Of a stretch of 64,000 bases of DNA, positions 43,105 through 52,687 are shown piece by piece. The position numbers and the translations under genes were made by a program. The stretch covers positions 1 to 64,000 of the forward strand of contig CAYOEV010000012.1 in NCBI GenBank assembly GCA_964403075.1, in the 5' to 3' direction. The DNA is from CAYOEV01 sp964403075. Lineage in GTDB: Bacteria > Bacteroidota > Bacteroidia > Cytophagales > Cyclobacteriaceae. Every line of letters begins with the position of its first letter. Positions within the stretch are counted from its first letter, which is position 1. Under the pieces are notes generated by a model. The model saw nothing but the letters and a program-made list of their open reading frames with translations. It did not search any database and was not told the DNA's origin.

Positions 43105-44645
43105 TGTCTTTTGATTTGAAATGTTTTGGTGAAAAAGTAAACACGATTGGCACTGTCTATGGCACTCAGGCAAACATTGATAGCGGTGGGATAGGCAGGT
43201 AGCTTGAAACGAACATTATAAGTTGCTTGGTTGCCTACCAGGTCTGCCTGCCATAGTAAAAGTGACGGAAAATACGGTGCTTGTGGCGGATGTGCCCCTC
43301 GGTGCTCGGTGACAGGCTTTTCATAGCCAGCCAATAGGGTGGAGACTACCCTCTGGGATACCTTATTGCGAGTTACAAAAGAGATGACACCACCTTTCGC
43401 AAAAGAACCATAAGAGGCCAGGGTGCGAAGTTTATAGGCGATCTCAACAAAACGAATATTTGCCGGGTCAAGATTCAATAACGCATCTTGAGTCACTGGT
43501 ATGCCGTTGAGTAGAGTTACTGGCGTCCCCTCATGGGTGCGCTTCAACTCTGGAGAAAATACCTGTAGCTTTTTTTGCTTGAAGTATAGAAATTTGACAG
43601 CCTCCTTGATCATTTGGTCAACGGAAGCGAAGGATACGTAATCATTCAAATCTGTAACCTGATCTGAATGAGGTAAAATGGGTCGATTCACCGGATTCCA
43701 GGCTGGCTTTTTCTGTGTAGGGGAATATTGCGCCAGAACCTGTTTATTGAGTTGTCTCAAGCGAATGGCCCCATGATCCCAACCACTGGTTATCGGATTT
43801 GGTACGCATCCTTCAAATGCGACCAATAAATCCTGCTTAGGCGGTGTCAGTCTTATGTCCATTTGAGCAGTATCCAGCATATTGAAATACGCCATATATT
43901 TTCCTGTAGCATTTAGATTTACAAAGTTGAAAGCACCGGAACTCGTGGTTTTTGTGCTGAGCACGGTAAAAGAGGGTGACTCCCGGTCTTGTTTCACCAT
44001 TGTCATGAGAACTTTTTTACCCGCAACGGGATGTCCATTTGGATCCACGACCTGGCCTGACAGTTCAAAACCTTTGAGATAGTCATTGAGTCCCCGATGA
44101 GCCAAGCTGTGATGATTTTGGAGGTCACATTTCTCAAAAACATCCGACGGATGCTGTGCAGCGTCCCGAATGCTTATGGCAACATTTTGTCCGTCCCTGA
44201 AGGGCAATTGAAAATCTATCTGTGCGCTATCTTTTTGCATCGATAACTTCAAGTCCAATTCAGATTTTGATGCCTGCAACGTCTCTGAAGGAGATTGGCC
44301 CTCTCCATTAAGTGGACCTATCTGGACCCATTGTACATGACTGGGAACTGTATTTTGGTAGTTGATGATCTCCAACAGGTAGCGACCAGCCGTCAAACTA
44401 TCGGAAAGAGGCATCGAAAAGTGAAGATAGGCTTGCGTTACTGGTGTCAGTTGGTGCCTAATGGGCCTACCTGAGGCATCGAACAGGCTGACATAATAGG
44501 CATAGCCCAAGAGCTCAGGATTGGAAAAGTAGGCCGTGCCAAACAAAGTATCTCCTGGCATTAGAAATGTCTCACTGAGGTGCAGATCCTGAGCTCCGGA
44601 CGTTAGTGTGGAAGAAATCAACAAAAGAAGGAACACCTTTTTCAT
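43101..44645 (-). CDS. Secreted macroglobulin-like/carboxypeptidase-regulatory protein with plug-like domain
   Basis: A 514-residue exported protein (signal peptide about 1-18). In order: an MG2-like Ig domain (about 20-115, GYAYYVSLFDASGRPIRHQ), a carboxypeptidase-regulatory-like beta domain (about 197-270, SGQVVDPNGHPVAGKKV), and near residues 380-430 a TonB-plug-like stretch (TLLNGIPV, then NPANIRFVEI-type and YGSFAKGGVISFVTRN). No beta-barrel follows, so it cannot be a receptor by itself. The gene is between a receptor and a DUF4249 gene with four-base overlaps on both sides. It is probably a periplasmic or surface partner of that receptor. Confidence 0.75.
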   Translation of the reverse strand: MKKVFLLLLISSTLTSGAQDLHLSETFLMPGDTLFGTAYFSNPELLGYAYYVSLFDASGRPIRHQLTPVTQAYLHFSMPLSDSLTAGRYLLEIINYQNTVPSHVQWVQIGPLNGEGQSPSETLQASKSELDLKLSMQKDSAQIDFQLPFRDGQNVAISIRDAAQHPSDVFEKCDLQNHHSLAHRGLNDYLKGFELSGQVVDPNGHPVAGKKVLMTMVKQDRESPSFTVLSTKTTSSGAFNFVNLNATGKYMAYFNMLDTAQMDIRLTPPKQDLLVAFEGCVPNPITSGWDHGAIRLRQLNKQVLAQYSPTQKKPAWNPVNRPILPHSDQVTDLNDYVSFASVDQMIKEAVKFLYFKQKKLQVFSPELKRTHEGTPVTLLNGIPVTQDALLNLDPANIRFVEIAYKLRTLASYGSFAKGGVISFVTRNKVSQRVVSTLLAGYEKPVTEHRGAHPPQAPYFPSLLLWQADLVGNQATYNVRFKLPAYPTAINVCLSAIDSANRVYFFTKTFQIKRQ

Positions 44646-47248
44646 TTGAACCAGAAGTTGTAAGTGAAAGAAGGGATGGGATTGCCAAATACGGTCAGTT
44701 TGAATGTTCTTGGAGAACGGTTGTTTACCGCTTGAGTAACAATGGAGAAAGGATTTTCCCGACCATATACGTTGTAAATAGAGAAAGTGAAGCTGTTTTT
44801 CCAGCGTCGGTCACGTTTGTTACTTCCTTCCAGCGTAACGGAGAGGTCCATTCGGTGAGTGTCTGGTGTTCGCACATTATTTATGTCCTGAACATTGAAA
44901 ATCCTCACACCGTTGATGAGGTAAGCGCTATTGGGCAGGGTAATTGGTCTCCCCGAATTGAAGACAAAGTTCCCGGATAAAGTCCATAATCGACTCAGCT
45001 CAAAGTTAAGCGCCAGGTTCAAGTTGTGTGGTCTATCAAAATCAGCGAAAAATAGGTCGCCGTTATTAATTTGTTCTTCCCGAAAGAAATTGCTGGTTTG
45101 CAAACGCGTTCGTGAATAAGTGTAACTAAACCACCCGTTGATATTGCCTCTCGGTCTGCGGAGCAAAAATTCTCCTCCGTAGGATTCTCCTTGCGCCTGA
45201 ACAATTGCTGACTCCAGTACAGGATTGATCAGTACATCTGTGCCGACCATGGGTATATTTAGTTGTTCGAAATCTTTGTAGTAAAATTCAAGCGAAGCTT
45301 CCCAGTCATTGGTGCCAAAATTTTTGAAATAGCCCAGTGCATATTGCCACGCAATGGCCGGGGCAAGATTCGGACTACTGGGCAGCCAGACATCCGTGGG
45401 CAGTGATGCGGTGGAATTAGAAAAGAGATGCTCGTATTGAACAGATCGTGAAATGCTTCCCTTGATTGAGGCCAAATCCGTGAGGCGATAGTTGATAGCT
45501 ACACGAGGCTCTGGTTGGTGATACAACTTTTGATAATTATCAGCACTAAGGGTATCAATGATGGTAAATTCAGTACGTGGTATACCTGGCTGATAAAGGA
45601 ATTGATTTTTTTCCTGCAGGAAAAAGTTGGAATACCTCAGACCCAATACCATGTCCAGTCGATTAAGTAACGAAATCGACCGATCCGCGAAGAAACTTAG
45701 CTCCATGGAACGCTTGTTACCAATGTCATTGGCGGATACTTGTGAATCATCGTCAGGGGTTATGCTTCCGAGTATGAAATTGGTCATTTTCCATTCGCTA
45801 CCGAACTGATATTTAAGATTTCCTTTGTCATCATTTACACCAAAATTCAGACGTAAGCCCGTTGCCAACACGCCATCTTTCAAATCAAAGCCATTATTTT
45901 CGGAATCATCCAATAATAAAGCCTCGTATTGACTGGTATAACCTTTGATGCGGCCATAGAATTTTTCATTGAACTGGTGTGCCCATTCTAAGTAGACATT
46001 GGTCGACTGGTACGTGAATGCGGTATCCCTACCGAAATCGTAAAAATCGCTACTCACATACCCACCCAGGGTAATGGCATCATTGATACCCGGCTGGTAT
46101 CTGACCTTGGTATTGATGTCGTAAAAGTTAGCTGAGCTTTGGTTGACCACCGGATCATTCACCGTCCGGAGTATCCAGGTAGGGTCCGAATAGCGTCCGG
46201 ATAAAGTGATAGCTAATTTTTTCTTGACAATGGGTACATTCATCTGAAGTTTGTTTGCTACTGGACCTAGCCCTCCGCGCAGTGAGAACTCATTCACATT
46301 TGGATTTTGAAGATCCACCGCCACCACACTACTTAACCGGCCACCATATTCGGCTGGGATATTCCCTTTGTACACGGAAAAATTACGGACCATGTCCGGG
46401 TTGAAAACAGAAAAGAAACCCAAAAGATGAGAGGAATTGTAAAGTGGCACGCCGTCCATGAGGATCAAATTTTGATCTATATTTCCACCTCTCACATTGA
46501 AACCTGTAGCACCCTCTCCGACAGTTTGCACACCTGGGAGGGAAAGTATAATGCGTGAGACATCTGGTTCGCCTAACAGGCTCGGTAACTTCCTTATGCG
46601 CTCAACCGATAGCGTGACTTTTCCGGTATTGATTTGTCGGATATTCTCGTCTTCTGCACGGCCACTGATGACTACATCGTCCAACTCCACTATACGGTCA
46701 AAAAGATCAATGTCTAATGTCGTATCCTCATAAAACTGATGCACTTCTCGACTTAACGAACTATTGACAGTCTTTGCGGTGAGTAGGTAGGTACCGGCCG
46801 GTATGTCCAGGAGGTATTTGCCATTAAGGTCGGTCACGGTTCCTTTCTCTAATTCAGGAATTTGAATCAAGGCATTTGGAATAGGTTCTCCAGTGTTGCC
46901 GTCTACTATTCGCCCGGTAATTGTTACCTGGTAATCACGATTCACGCGTTGGTCATTGTTCAGCAGAACAAAGACGTTGCCAATGAGGGGCTCCACACGG
47001 AGGGAGGTGCCTGCAAGCACCTGGTTTAGCGCTTCTAATGCACTTTTATTTTCTAATACCACAGACACGCTCAGGCCCCGTAGCCAATCTGTCTGGTAAT
47101 ACACATCGAAATCATACTGTTGGGCCAGGTCGTCTATTACCGCTTGCAGGGGAAGGTTTTGGTAGGACTCACTGATTAAGGAATCCACCTGACCCTGAGA
47201 CAGGAGGGAACAAGCCAATAATGACAAAGCAATAAAGTGAACACGCAT
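44642..47248 (-). CDS. TonB-dependent outer-membrane receptor with STN domain
   Basis: An 868-residue receptor. It has a signal peptide (about 1-20), an STN (secretin/TonB short N-terminal) domain (about 25-95), a carboxypeptidase-regulatory-like domain (about 110-185, TGRIVDGNTGEPIPNALI), a plug (about 210-330, LPSLLGEPDVSRIILSLPGVQ and GFNVRGGNIDQNLILMDGVP), and a barrel to the C-terminus ending TYNFWFK. STN domains usually signal to an anti-sigma factor, but no FecI/FecR pair is nearby. It starts the three-gene operon with the two preceding entries. Substrate unknown. Confidence 0.92.
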   Translation of the reverse strand: MRVHFIALSLLACSLLSQGQVDSLISESYQNLPLQAVIDDLAQQYDFDVYYQTDWLRGLSVSVVLENKSALEALNQVLAGTSLRVEPLIGNVFVLLNNDQRVNRDYQVTITGRIVDGNTGEPIPNALIQIPELEKGTVTDLNGKYLLDIPAGTYLLTAKTVNSSLSREVHQFYEDTTLDIDLFDRIVELDDVVISGRAEDENIRQINTGKVTLSVERIRKLPSLLGEPDVSRIILSLPGVQTVGEGATGFNVRGGNIDQNLILMDGVPLYNSSHLLGFFSVFNPDMVRNFSVYKGNIPAEYGGRLSSVVAVDLQNPNVNEFSLRGGLGPVANKLQMNVPIVKKKLAITLSGRYSDPTWILRTVNDPVVNQSSANFYDINTKVRYQPGINDAITLGGYVSSDFYDFGRDTAFTYQSTNVYLEWAHQFNEKFYGRIKGYTSQYEALLLDDSENNGFDLKDGVLATGLRLNFGVNDDKGNLKYQFGSEWKMTNFILGSITPDDDSQVSANDIGNKRSMELSFFADRSISLLNRLDMVLGLRYSNFFLQEKNQFLYQPGIPRTEFTIIDTLSADNYQKLYHQPEPRVAINYRLTDLASIKGSISRSVQYEHLFSNSTASLPTDVWLPSSPNLAPAIAWQYALGYFKNFGTNDWEASLEFYYKDFEQLNIPMVGTDVLINPVLESAIVQAQGESYGGEFLLRRPRGNINGWFSYTYSRTRLQTSNFFREEQINNGDLFFADFDRPHNLNLALNFELSRLWTLSGNFVFNSGRPITLPNSAYLINGVRIFNVQDINNVRTPDTHRMDLSVTLEGSNKRDRRWKNSFTFSIYNVYGRENPFSIVTQAVNNRSPRTFKLTVFGNPIPSFTYNFWFK

Positions 47249-47374
47249 TATTCAGGCACTTTCGCCTTGGATGTAAAGAAAAGATTACAGGCTTTCTTAA
47301 AATTTAAAAACACCAATATACCCCGTTATGTGTGATACATTGAATTTTTTCTGATGAGCAGCTACTACAGATGA

Positions 47375-48988
47375 TCAATGGTTCAAATTAGGCGTCGGGG
47401 CTCCTGCCATGATTTTCTCGTTGGCATACGATTCGAATTTTTTAAAGTTTTCTATGAATCTACCCGCGAGTTCATTGGCTTTTTCGTAGAAGGCTTTGTC
47501 ATTTTTCCATGTCTCTCTTGGGCTAAGAACTTCTGAAGGAACGTTAGGACAGGTGAGCGGCATTTCAGCACCGAAAATGGAGTGTTTTCGGTAACCCACG
47601 TGGTTCAGGTCCCCCCGAAGAGCCGCCGAGATCATGGCTCGGGTGTATTTTAAACCAATTCTCTCTCCCACACCGTAAGGACCACCCGTCCATCCAGTGT
47701 TTACGAGCCAGACATTCACTTCGTATTTCTCCATTTTTTCACCTAACATCTCCGCGTAACGGGTAGGGTGCAAAGGAAGGAAAGGTGCACCAAAGCAAGC
47801 TGAAAAAACTGGCTCCGGATCGATGATACCGGCTTCCGTACCAGCCACTTTGGACGTGTACCCCGATATAAAATGATACATGGCCTGTCCTTTGCTCAGT
47901 CGCTGTATGGGAGGAATTATTCCAAACGCATCACAGGTTAAAAAGAATATATTTTTAGGAATGCCGCCAATGGATGGTTCCACCGAATTTCGGATGTGAT
48001 GAATCGGGTAGGAGGCCCTTGTATTTTCTGTGACGGCGCTGTTTTTATAATCTATGTCATGTGTACCTTCCACAAAACGGGTATTTTCAACAATAGCACC
48101 AAAACGAATGGCATGGTAGATATCCGGTTCTTTTTCTTCGGATAGGTCGATCACCTTCGCATAACAGCCCCCTTCAAAATTGAAGACATTGGAAGCCGTC
48201 CACCCATGTTCATCATCGCCAATGAGTAAACGATCCGGATCTGCAGACAAGGTGGTTTTACCCGTGCCAGACAAGCCGAAAAAGATAGCCGTTTCCGTAT
48301 GATCAAGGCTCATATTTGCCGAGCAGTGCATGCTCAACACGTCTTCATCATTGGGCATGATAAAATTAAGCACGGAGAAAATACCTTTTTTCATCTCACC
48401 TGAATAGGCCGTGCCTCCAATCAGAATCATGCGCTCGGTAAAGTCGATAAGGGCGAAATTTTTCTGCCGAGTGCCATCCTCTTGAGGATTTGCCTCAAAT
48501 TCAGGCACACACAGGATGGTGAAATTGGGAACAAAACTTTCTAGTTTATAATTGTCCGGTCTCAAAAACATGTTGTAACAGAACAGATTATGCCAGGACT
48601 GGGTATTGATAACGCGAACCCGTAATCGATGCGTTTTATCCGCTCCAGCATATGCGTCGCGCACATAGACTTTCTTGTCAGCGATGAAATCAATCATTTT
48701 CCCTTTCAATTGCTGGAATTTTTCCGGCGTAATGGGTTTGTTGATATTTCCCCACCACACAGTGTCCCGGGTCTTATCGTCTTCAACGATGAAGCGGTCC
48801 TGTGGGGATCTCCCGGTGAACGTCCCAGTGTCACACATTAGCGCACCGGTGTTGGTCAGAACACCTTCACCATTGGCCAATGCTTCTTCGTAGAGTGCGG
48901 CGGGGGATAAATTCCAATGGGCTTCAGACACTTTAATGCCATGGTTAGATAAGTCACTTTTACTGGATTTAAGTCCGTATTCTTTCAT
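47375..48988 (-). CDS. pckA: Phosphoenolpyruvate carboxykinase (ATP)
   Basis: A 537-residue enzyme catalysing ATP-dependent conversion of oxaloacetate to phosphoenolpyruvate in gluconeogenesis. The kinase P-loop is GLSGTGKTTLS, the nucleotide/metal site is GDDEHGW, and GGTAYSGEMKKGIF is the PEPCK-specific region. ATP-type length and motifs fit. I start at the ATG at 48988 (MKEYGLKSS); an ATG eight codons upstream (49012) would overlap the promoter element at 49010-49017. It stands alone on the minus strand between the receptor operon and a symporter gene. Confidence 0.96.
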   Translation of the reverse strand: MKEYGLKSSKSDLSNHGIKVSEAHWNLSPAALYEEALANGEGVLTNTGALMCDTGTFTGRSPQDRFIVEDDKTRDTVWWGNINKPITPEKFQQLKGKMIDFIADKKVYVRDAYAGADKTHRLRVRVINTQSWHNLFCYNMFLRPDNYKLESFVPNFTILCVPEFEANPQEDGTRQKNFALIDFTERMILIGGTAYSGEMKKGIFSVLNFIMPNDEDVLSMHCSANMSLDHTETAIFFGLSGTGKTTLSADPDRLLIGDDEHGWTASNVFNFEGGCYAKVIDLSEEKEPDIYHAIRFGAIVENTRFVEGTHDIDYKNSAVTENTRASYPIHHIRNSVEPSIGGIPKNIFFLTCDAFGIIPPIQRLSKGQAMYHFISGYTSKVAGTEAGIIDPEPVFSACFGAPFLPLHPTRYAEMLGEKMEKYEVNVWLVNTGWTGGPYGVGERIGLKYTRAMISAALRGDLNHVGYRKHSIFGAEMPLTCPNVPSEVLSPRETWKNDKAFYEKANELAGRFIENFKKFESYANEKIMAGAPTPNLNH

Positions 48989-49009
48989 GTGATAAGTTTG
49001 ACAATGAAA

Positions 49010-49042
49010 CAAAAATAAAGGTTGGGGGATAGATCATGCGAA
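49010..49042 (-). promoter_or_regulatory. Promoter of pckA
   Basis: On the minus strand TATTTTTG (49017-49010) is a perfect match to TAnnTTTG, and TTCG (49042-49039) is one base off the -33 TTTG at a 21-base spacing. A start near 49003 would leave a leader of about 15 bases before the ATG at 48988. This argues against the alternative ATG at 49012. Confidence 0.5.
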
Positions 49043-49086
49043 GTAACTGATATAATTTCTGTGGGAAGTTTAAATAAAGGTTTATG

Positions 49087-50550
49087 TCAGTTTTTATCAA
49101 AAAACGGGTCCACAATTTCCCTTGGGGTGGGTGGGGTCAAAAGACTTACAATAAAGAGTGCCAATAAAGACACGATCAATGCCGGGATGGCCACGAAATC
49201 CATGTCAAAATTTAAGTTTGCTGTTTCATTCAGTATTTTGATGGTTGCCACGGAGATCATCCCGCCTAAAATTGAGGCAATGCCACCTTGTCTGGTGACT
49301 CTCCGCCAAAAGAAGGCGGCCAGAAGCGCTGGAGCCAATGAAGCGCCTATCATGGTGTAAGAAAGTAATGCCATGTCAAGAATGGTTGTAAACTGGGTAA
49401 TGATCAGGTAGGCAAGACCACCCAATAAGACAATGACGACCCGTTGAATGCGTAGTTTTTCTTTGGAGCTTTTGGACTGGTAAATGTATTTGCCGATAAT
49501 GTCTCTGGATACATTGGTAGAGGTGACCATAAGAAAGGTATTGCCGGTTGACAGTATGATCGCAATACCTCCGGCAAATAGCAGCGACCCGAGGAATACG
49601 GGCAACTGCTCGAAACCAATACGCAGAATGACTTCCTCGGCCATGGCCTCATTGATGGACCCATCGGCCAGAAAGAACCTCGGATCATTCGCGTAAATGG
49701 CAAAACCCACGACAGCCAGGGTACACATCAGAAATTCAATGATTACGACACCAAGGAACATGCCCACCACTGCTTTTTTCACAGAACCCGGCTCTTTGGC
49801 CGAGGATATTTTCTGATACATGCTGGACTCACTCAAAAGTAAGAGCAGTGTAGGCAACAAGATGCCTATGTACCAGTACCATTTATGCCCTCCAACCAGC
49901 GTCAGGTGGTCTGGTGAAGCTTCCTGAATGGTTTGGGTCACTGCCCCCCATCCGCCAAAGCCATGGATTGCAAAGGGTAGGGCGAGGGCGATTGCCAGAA
50001 TCATTATTACACCATTGAATATGTCAATGCTTACAATAGATACCATGCCCGCCAAAGCCGTAAAAGCAACCACTACCAGGAAAGTGATCAAGGTGCCCTG
50101 TGCTGGACTGATACCCCCTTCAGTTAAGATGAAAAGGAGTCGACCGCCTCCTTTGAATTGGTAGCCCGCAATGATGAGATAGGCAATGATGATGGTAAGG
50201 GTTCCTAAAAGGCGCGCCAACGGCGCATACCGCTTTTCAAGAATATCGGTCAGGGTATACTGCGATATCTTCCGTACCCGGGCAGCGACGAAATAAACCA
50301 CCAAAATACCCAGCCAGGCGCCCATTGAAAACCACAGCTCGGAAAAGCCCACACGAAAACTAAGACCTGCGGTGCCGAATAAACTACCTGAGCCGATCCA
50401 GGTGGTCACCAACGTGCCAACAAGTAAATAAACGGGTACGCCACGCCCTGCCACCACAAAATCTTCTTCATTTTTTACTGACCGGCTTTTCCAGATAATG
50501 ATACCGGCGAGAATCAACAAATAGGTAACACAAGCGATGATATAAGTCAT
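49087..50550 (-). CDS. Sodium:solute symporter (SSS family)
   Basis: A 487-residue membrane protein with about 13 helices and the SSS pattern: GTLVTTWIGSGSLFGTAG near residue 50, LTDILEKRYAPLARLLGTL near 100, and LLFAGGIAIILSTGNTFLMVTSTNVSRDI near 330 with the sodium-site STGNT. Related proteins carry proline, pantothenate or organic acids; I cannot assign the solute. It is divergently placed 150 bases from the OPT transporter gene start and lies downstream of nothing on its strand. It converges with none. Confidence 0.9.
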   Translation of the reverse strand: MTYIIACVTYLLILAGIIIWKSRSVKNEEDFVVAGRGVPVYLLVGTLVTTWIGSGSLFGTAGLSFRVGFSELWFSMGAWLGILVVYFVAARVRKISQYTLTDILEKRYAPLARLLGTLTIIIAYLIIAGYQFKGGGRLLFILTEGGISPAQGTLITFLVVVAFTALAGMVSIVSIDIFNGVIMILAIALALPFAIHGFGGWGAVTQTIQEASPDHLTLVGGHKWYWYIGILLPTLLLLLSESSMYQKISSAKEPGSVKKAVVGMFLGVVIIEFLMCTLAVVGFAIYANDPRFFLADGSINEAMAEEVILRIGFEQLPVFLGSLLFAGGIAIILSTGNTFLMVTSTNVSRDIIGKYIYQSKSSKEKLRIQRVVIVLLGGLAYLIITQFTTILDMALLSYTMIGASLAPALLAAFFWRRVTRQGGIASILGGMISVATIKILNETANLNFDMDFVAIPALIVSLLALFIVSLLTPPTPREIVDPFFDKN

Positions 50551-50699
50551 TTCGATGAGTCAGTATGAGACGCCAAGATAAATCTAAATTCAGATTCCTG
50601 GCAGGGGTCATGCCGTCACCACTGCATAATTTTTATATTTACCTGCAAATCAGACCAAACATTCGCTCGAATAAGCCATTTAAAAAAAGATTATCCAAC

Positions 50700-52664
50700 A
50701 TGGAAAAACCATACATTGATGCCAACACACGCCTGCCGGAAATTACCGTAAAAGCCGTCTTACTGGGCGCCTTACTTTCCGTTGTCCTCTCTGCTGCCAA
50801 TGCCTATTTTGGTCTTTTTGCCGGACTTACCGTCTCTGCATCCATCCCTGCTGCGGTGATATCTATGGCTGTGCTCAGGCTCTTTAAAACCTCGAATATT
50901 CTTGAAAATAACCTGGTACAAACGGCTGCTTCTGCTGGGGAATCATTGGCAGCTGGCGTCATTTTCACGATCCCGGCGTTAGTGATTATGGGCTACTGGC
51001 AGGAATTCAATTACATAGAAACCGTAATGATTGCGCTCTGTGGTGGGGTGTTGGGTGTACTGTTTACCATACCCTTGCGAAATGCACTCATCGTCAAGGA
51101 GAAATTGAAATTTCCCGAAGGAGTAGCAACAGCAGAAGTGCTTAAAACCGGAGAAGAAGGAGGGAAGTCTGTGAAATACCTGGTTTGGGGAGGTGTCATT
51201 GGCGGACTGTTCAAATTGGGTGATTCAGCTTTTAATCTGTGGAAAGGTATTTATGAGCAGGCGGCGCTGGTCAACCAAAAAGCATATTTTTATTTCAGTC
51301 TGAATTTATCCCCCGCCCTGGTGGCGGTAGGATACATTGTCGGATTAAATATTGCTTTTTTGGTGTTTTTGGGGGGTGTTATTACCTGGTGGGTAGGGAT
51401 GCCTATTTACATCGGTACTTATGGTTTTGATGCAGTTGCCCAGGAATTGGTGACCTTGGGTAAGTTTTCTTCTATCAGTGACGTGACCGTAGACAATCTG
51501 GGTGATGCGTTGTGGAGTGCCAAAATGCGTTACCTGGGGGTGGGCGCCATGGTAGTGGGGGGGTTGTGGGCTTTGCTCAGCCTGACCAATTCACTAGGTG
51601 TGGCTTTTAAATCTGGATGGCAGGCATTCAAAAAAACCGGTGGAGCCGTCAAGGAAACATTGCGGACCGAGATGGACACGCCGATGTCGTGGGTGCTCAT
51701 TGGAATTGGGGTATTGGTGGTACCTATTTTCATCATATATCTTGGGGTCATTGAGTCGGTATCCATCTCCATTACCATGGCGATCATTATGGTAATTGCG
51801 GGATTCCTCTTTAGCGCAGTTGCCGGTTATATGGCCGGACTTGTTGGTTCATCGAATAACCCAATCTCTGGAGTAACCATTGCCACCATATTATCGGCAG
51901 CCTTACTTCTTTCAGCCTTGATGGGTACAGAAGGCGCCGTGAGTGGTGCTGCTGGTGCCATCTTAATTGGTGCCGTAGTTTGTTGCGCTGCAGCCATTGC
52001 TGGCGACAATATGCAGGATTTGAAGGCTGGGCATTTGTTGGGCGCTACGCCCTTCAAACAGCAAATTATGCAGATGGTTGGTGTGATTTCTGGTGCTGTG
52101 GCCATTCCCTTGGTACTGAATGCCCTGCTAATCGGTTACGGCATGGGCGCACCTACGCCCGAACAGCCCAATTCTTTGACGGCACCTCAGGCAACCTTAA
52201 TGCAAAGCGTAGCTACGGGTATTTTTGGTGCTGGTTTACCATGGATTCTGATCTATATCGGTGGTGGAATAGCTGTGGTCATTATTGTCATCGATCTCTA
52301 CCTAAAATCTGTAAATTCGGAATTTCGTATGCCGGTATTAGCGGTGGCTGTAGGACTATACCTGCCTTTTGAATTAGATTCTTCTATTTTCCTTGGAGGG
52401 GTGCTGGCTTGGTTGTTGAGTAGACAAACCAAGCATGCCAGTCATAAGGAAACGGCGGCGAACACAGGCCTTTTGCTGGCCTCAGGTTTAATCACCGGAG
52501 AGGCTTTAATGGGTATTGCCATTGCCATAACGATTGTGGCCGGCTATAGACTACCCGGGGCCTACGACTTGCCGGCGATATACAACAATATTGGTTTAAT
52601 CCTTCTGACGCTCGTCATGGTCTATGTGTACCAAAGCGTAGTTCGTGTATCAAAGCGGGGATAG
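50700..52664 (+). CDS. OPT-family oligopeptide transporter
   Basis: A 654-residue membrane protein with about 15 helices. It opens MEKPYIDANTRLPEITVKAVLLGALLSVVLSAANAYFGL-type sequence typical of OPT proteins, with later GGVITWWVGMPIY, and repeated small-residue helices (AILIGAVVCCAAAIAGDNMQDL). OPT proteins take up small peptides or metal chelates by proton coupling. I use the ATG at 50700, since the 45 codons before it (from 50565) contain no conserved sequence and overlap the likely promoter (TATATTTA near 50631-50640). It is divergent from the SSS symporter gene. Confidence 0.92.
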   Translation: MEKPYIDANTRLPEITVKAVLLGALLSVVLSAANAYFGLFAGLTVSASIPAAVISMAVLRLFKTSNILENNLVQTAASAGESLAAGVIFTIPALVIMGYWQEFNYIETVMIALCGGVLGVLFTIPLRNALIVKEKLKFPEGVATAEVLKTGEEGGKSVKYLVWGGVIGGLFKLGDSAFNLWKGIYEQAALVNQKAYFYFSLNLSPALVAVGYIVGLNIAFLVFLGGVITWWVGMPIYIGTYGFDAVAQELVTLGKFSSISDVTVDNLGDALWSAKMRYLGVGAMVVGGLWALLSLTNSLGVAFKSGWQAFKKTGGAVKETLRTEMDTPMSWVLIGIGVLVVPIFIIYLGVIESVSISITMAIIMVIAGFLFSAVAGYMAGLVGSSNNPISGVTIATILSAALLLSALMGTEGAVSGAAGAILIGAVVCCAAAIAGDNMQDLKAGHLLGATPFKQQIMQMVGVISGAVAIPLVLNALLIGYGMGAPTPEQPNSLTAPQATLMQSVATGIFGAGLPWILIYIGGGIAVVIIVIDLYLKSVNSEFRMPVLAVAVGLYLPFELDSSIFLGGVLAWLLSRQTKHASHKETAANTGLLLASGLITGEALMGIAIAITIVAGYRLPGAYDLPAIYNNIGLILLTLVMVYVYQSVVRVSKRG

Positions 52665-52687
52665 CAACGGTTTATACAACCATTTTT

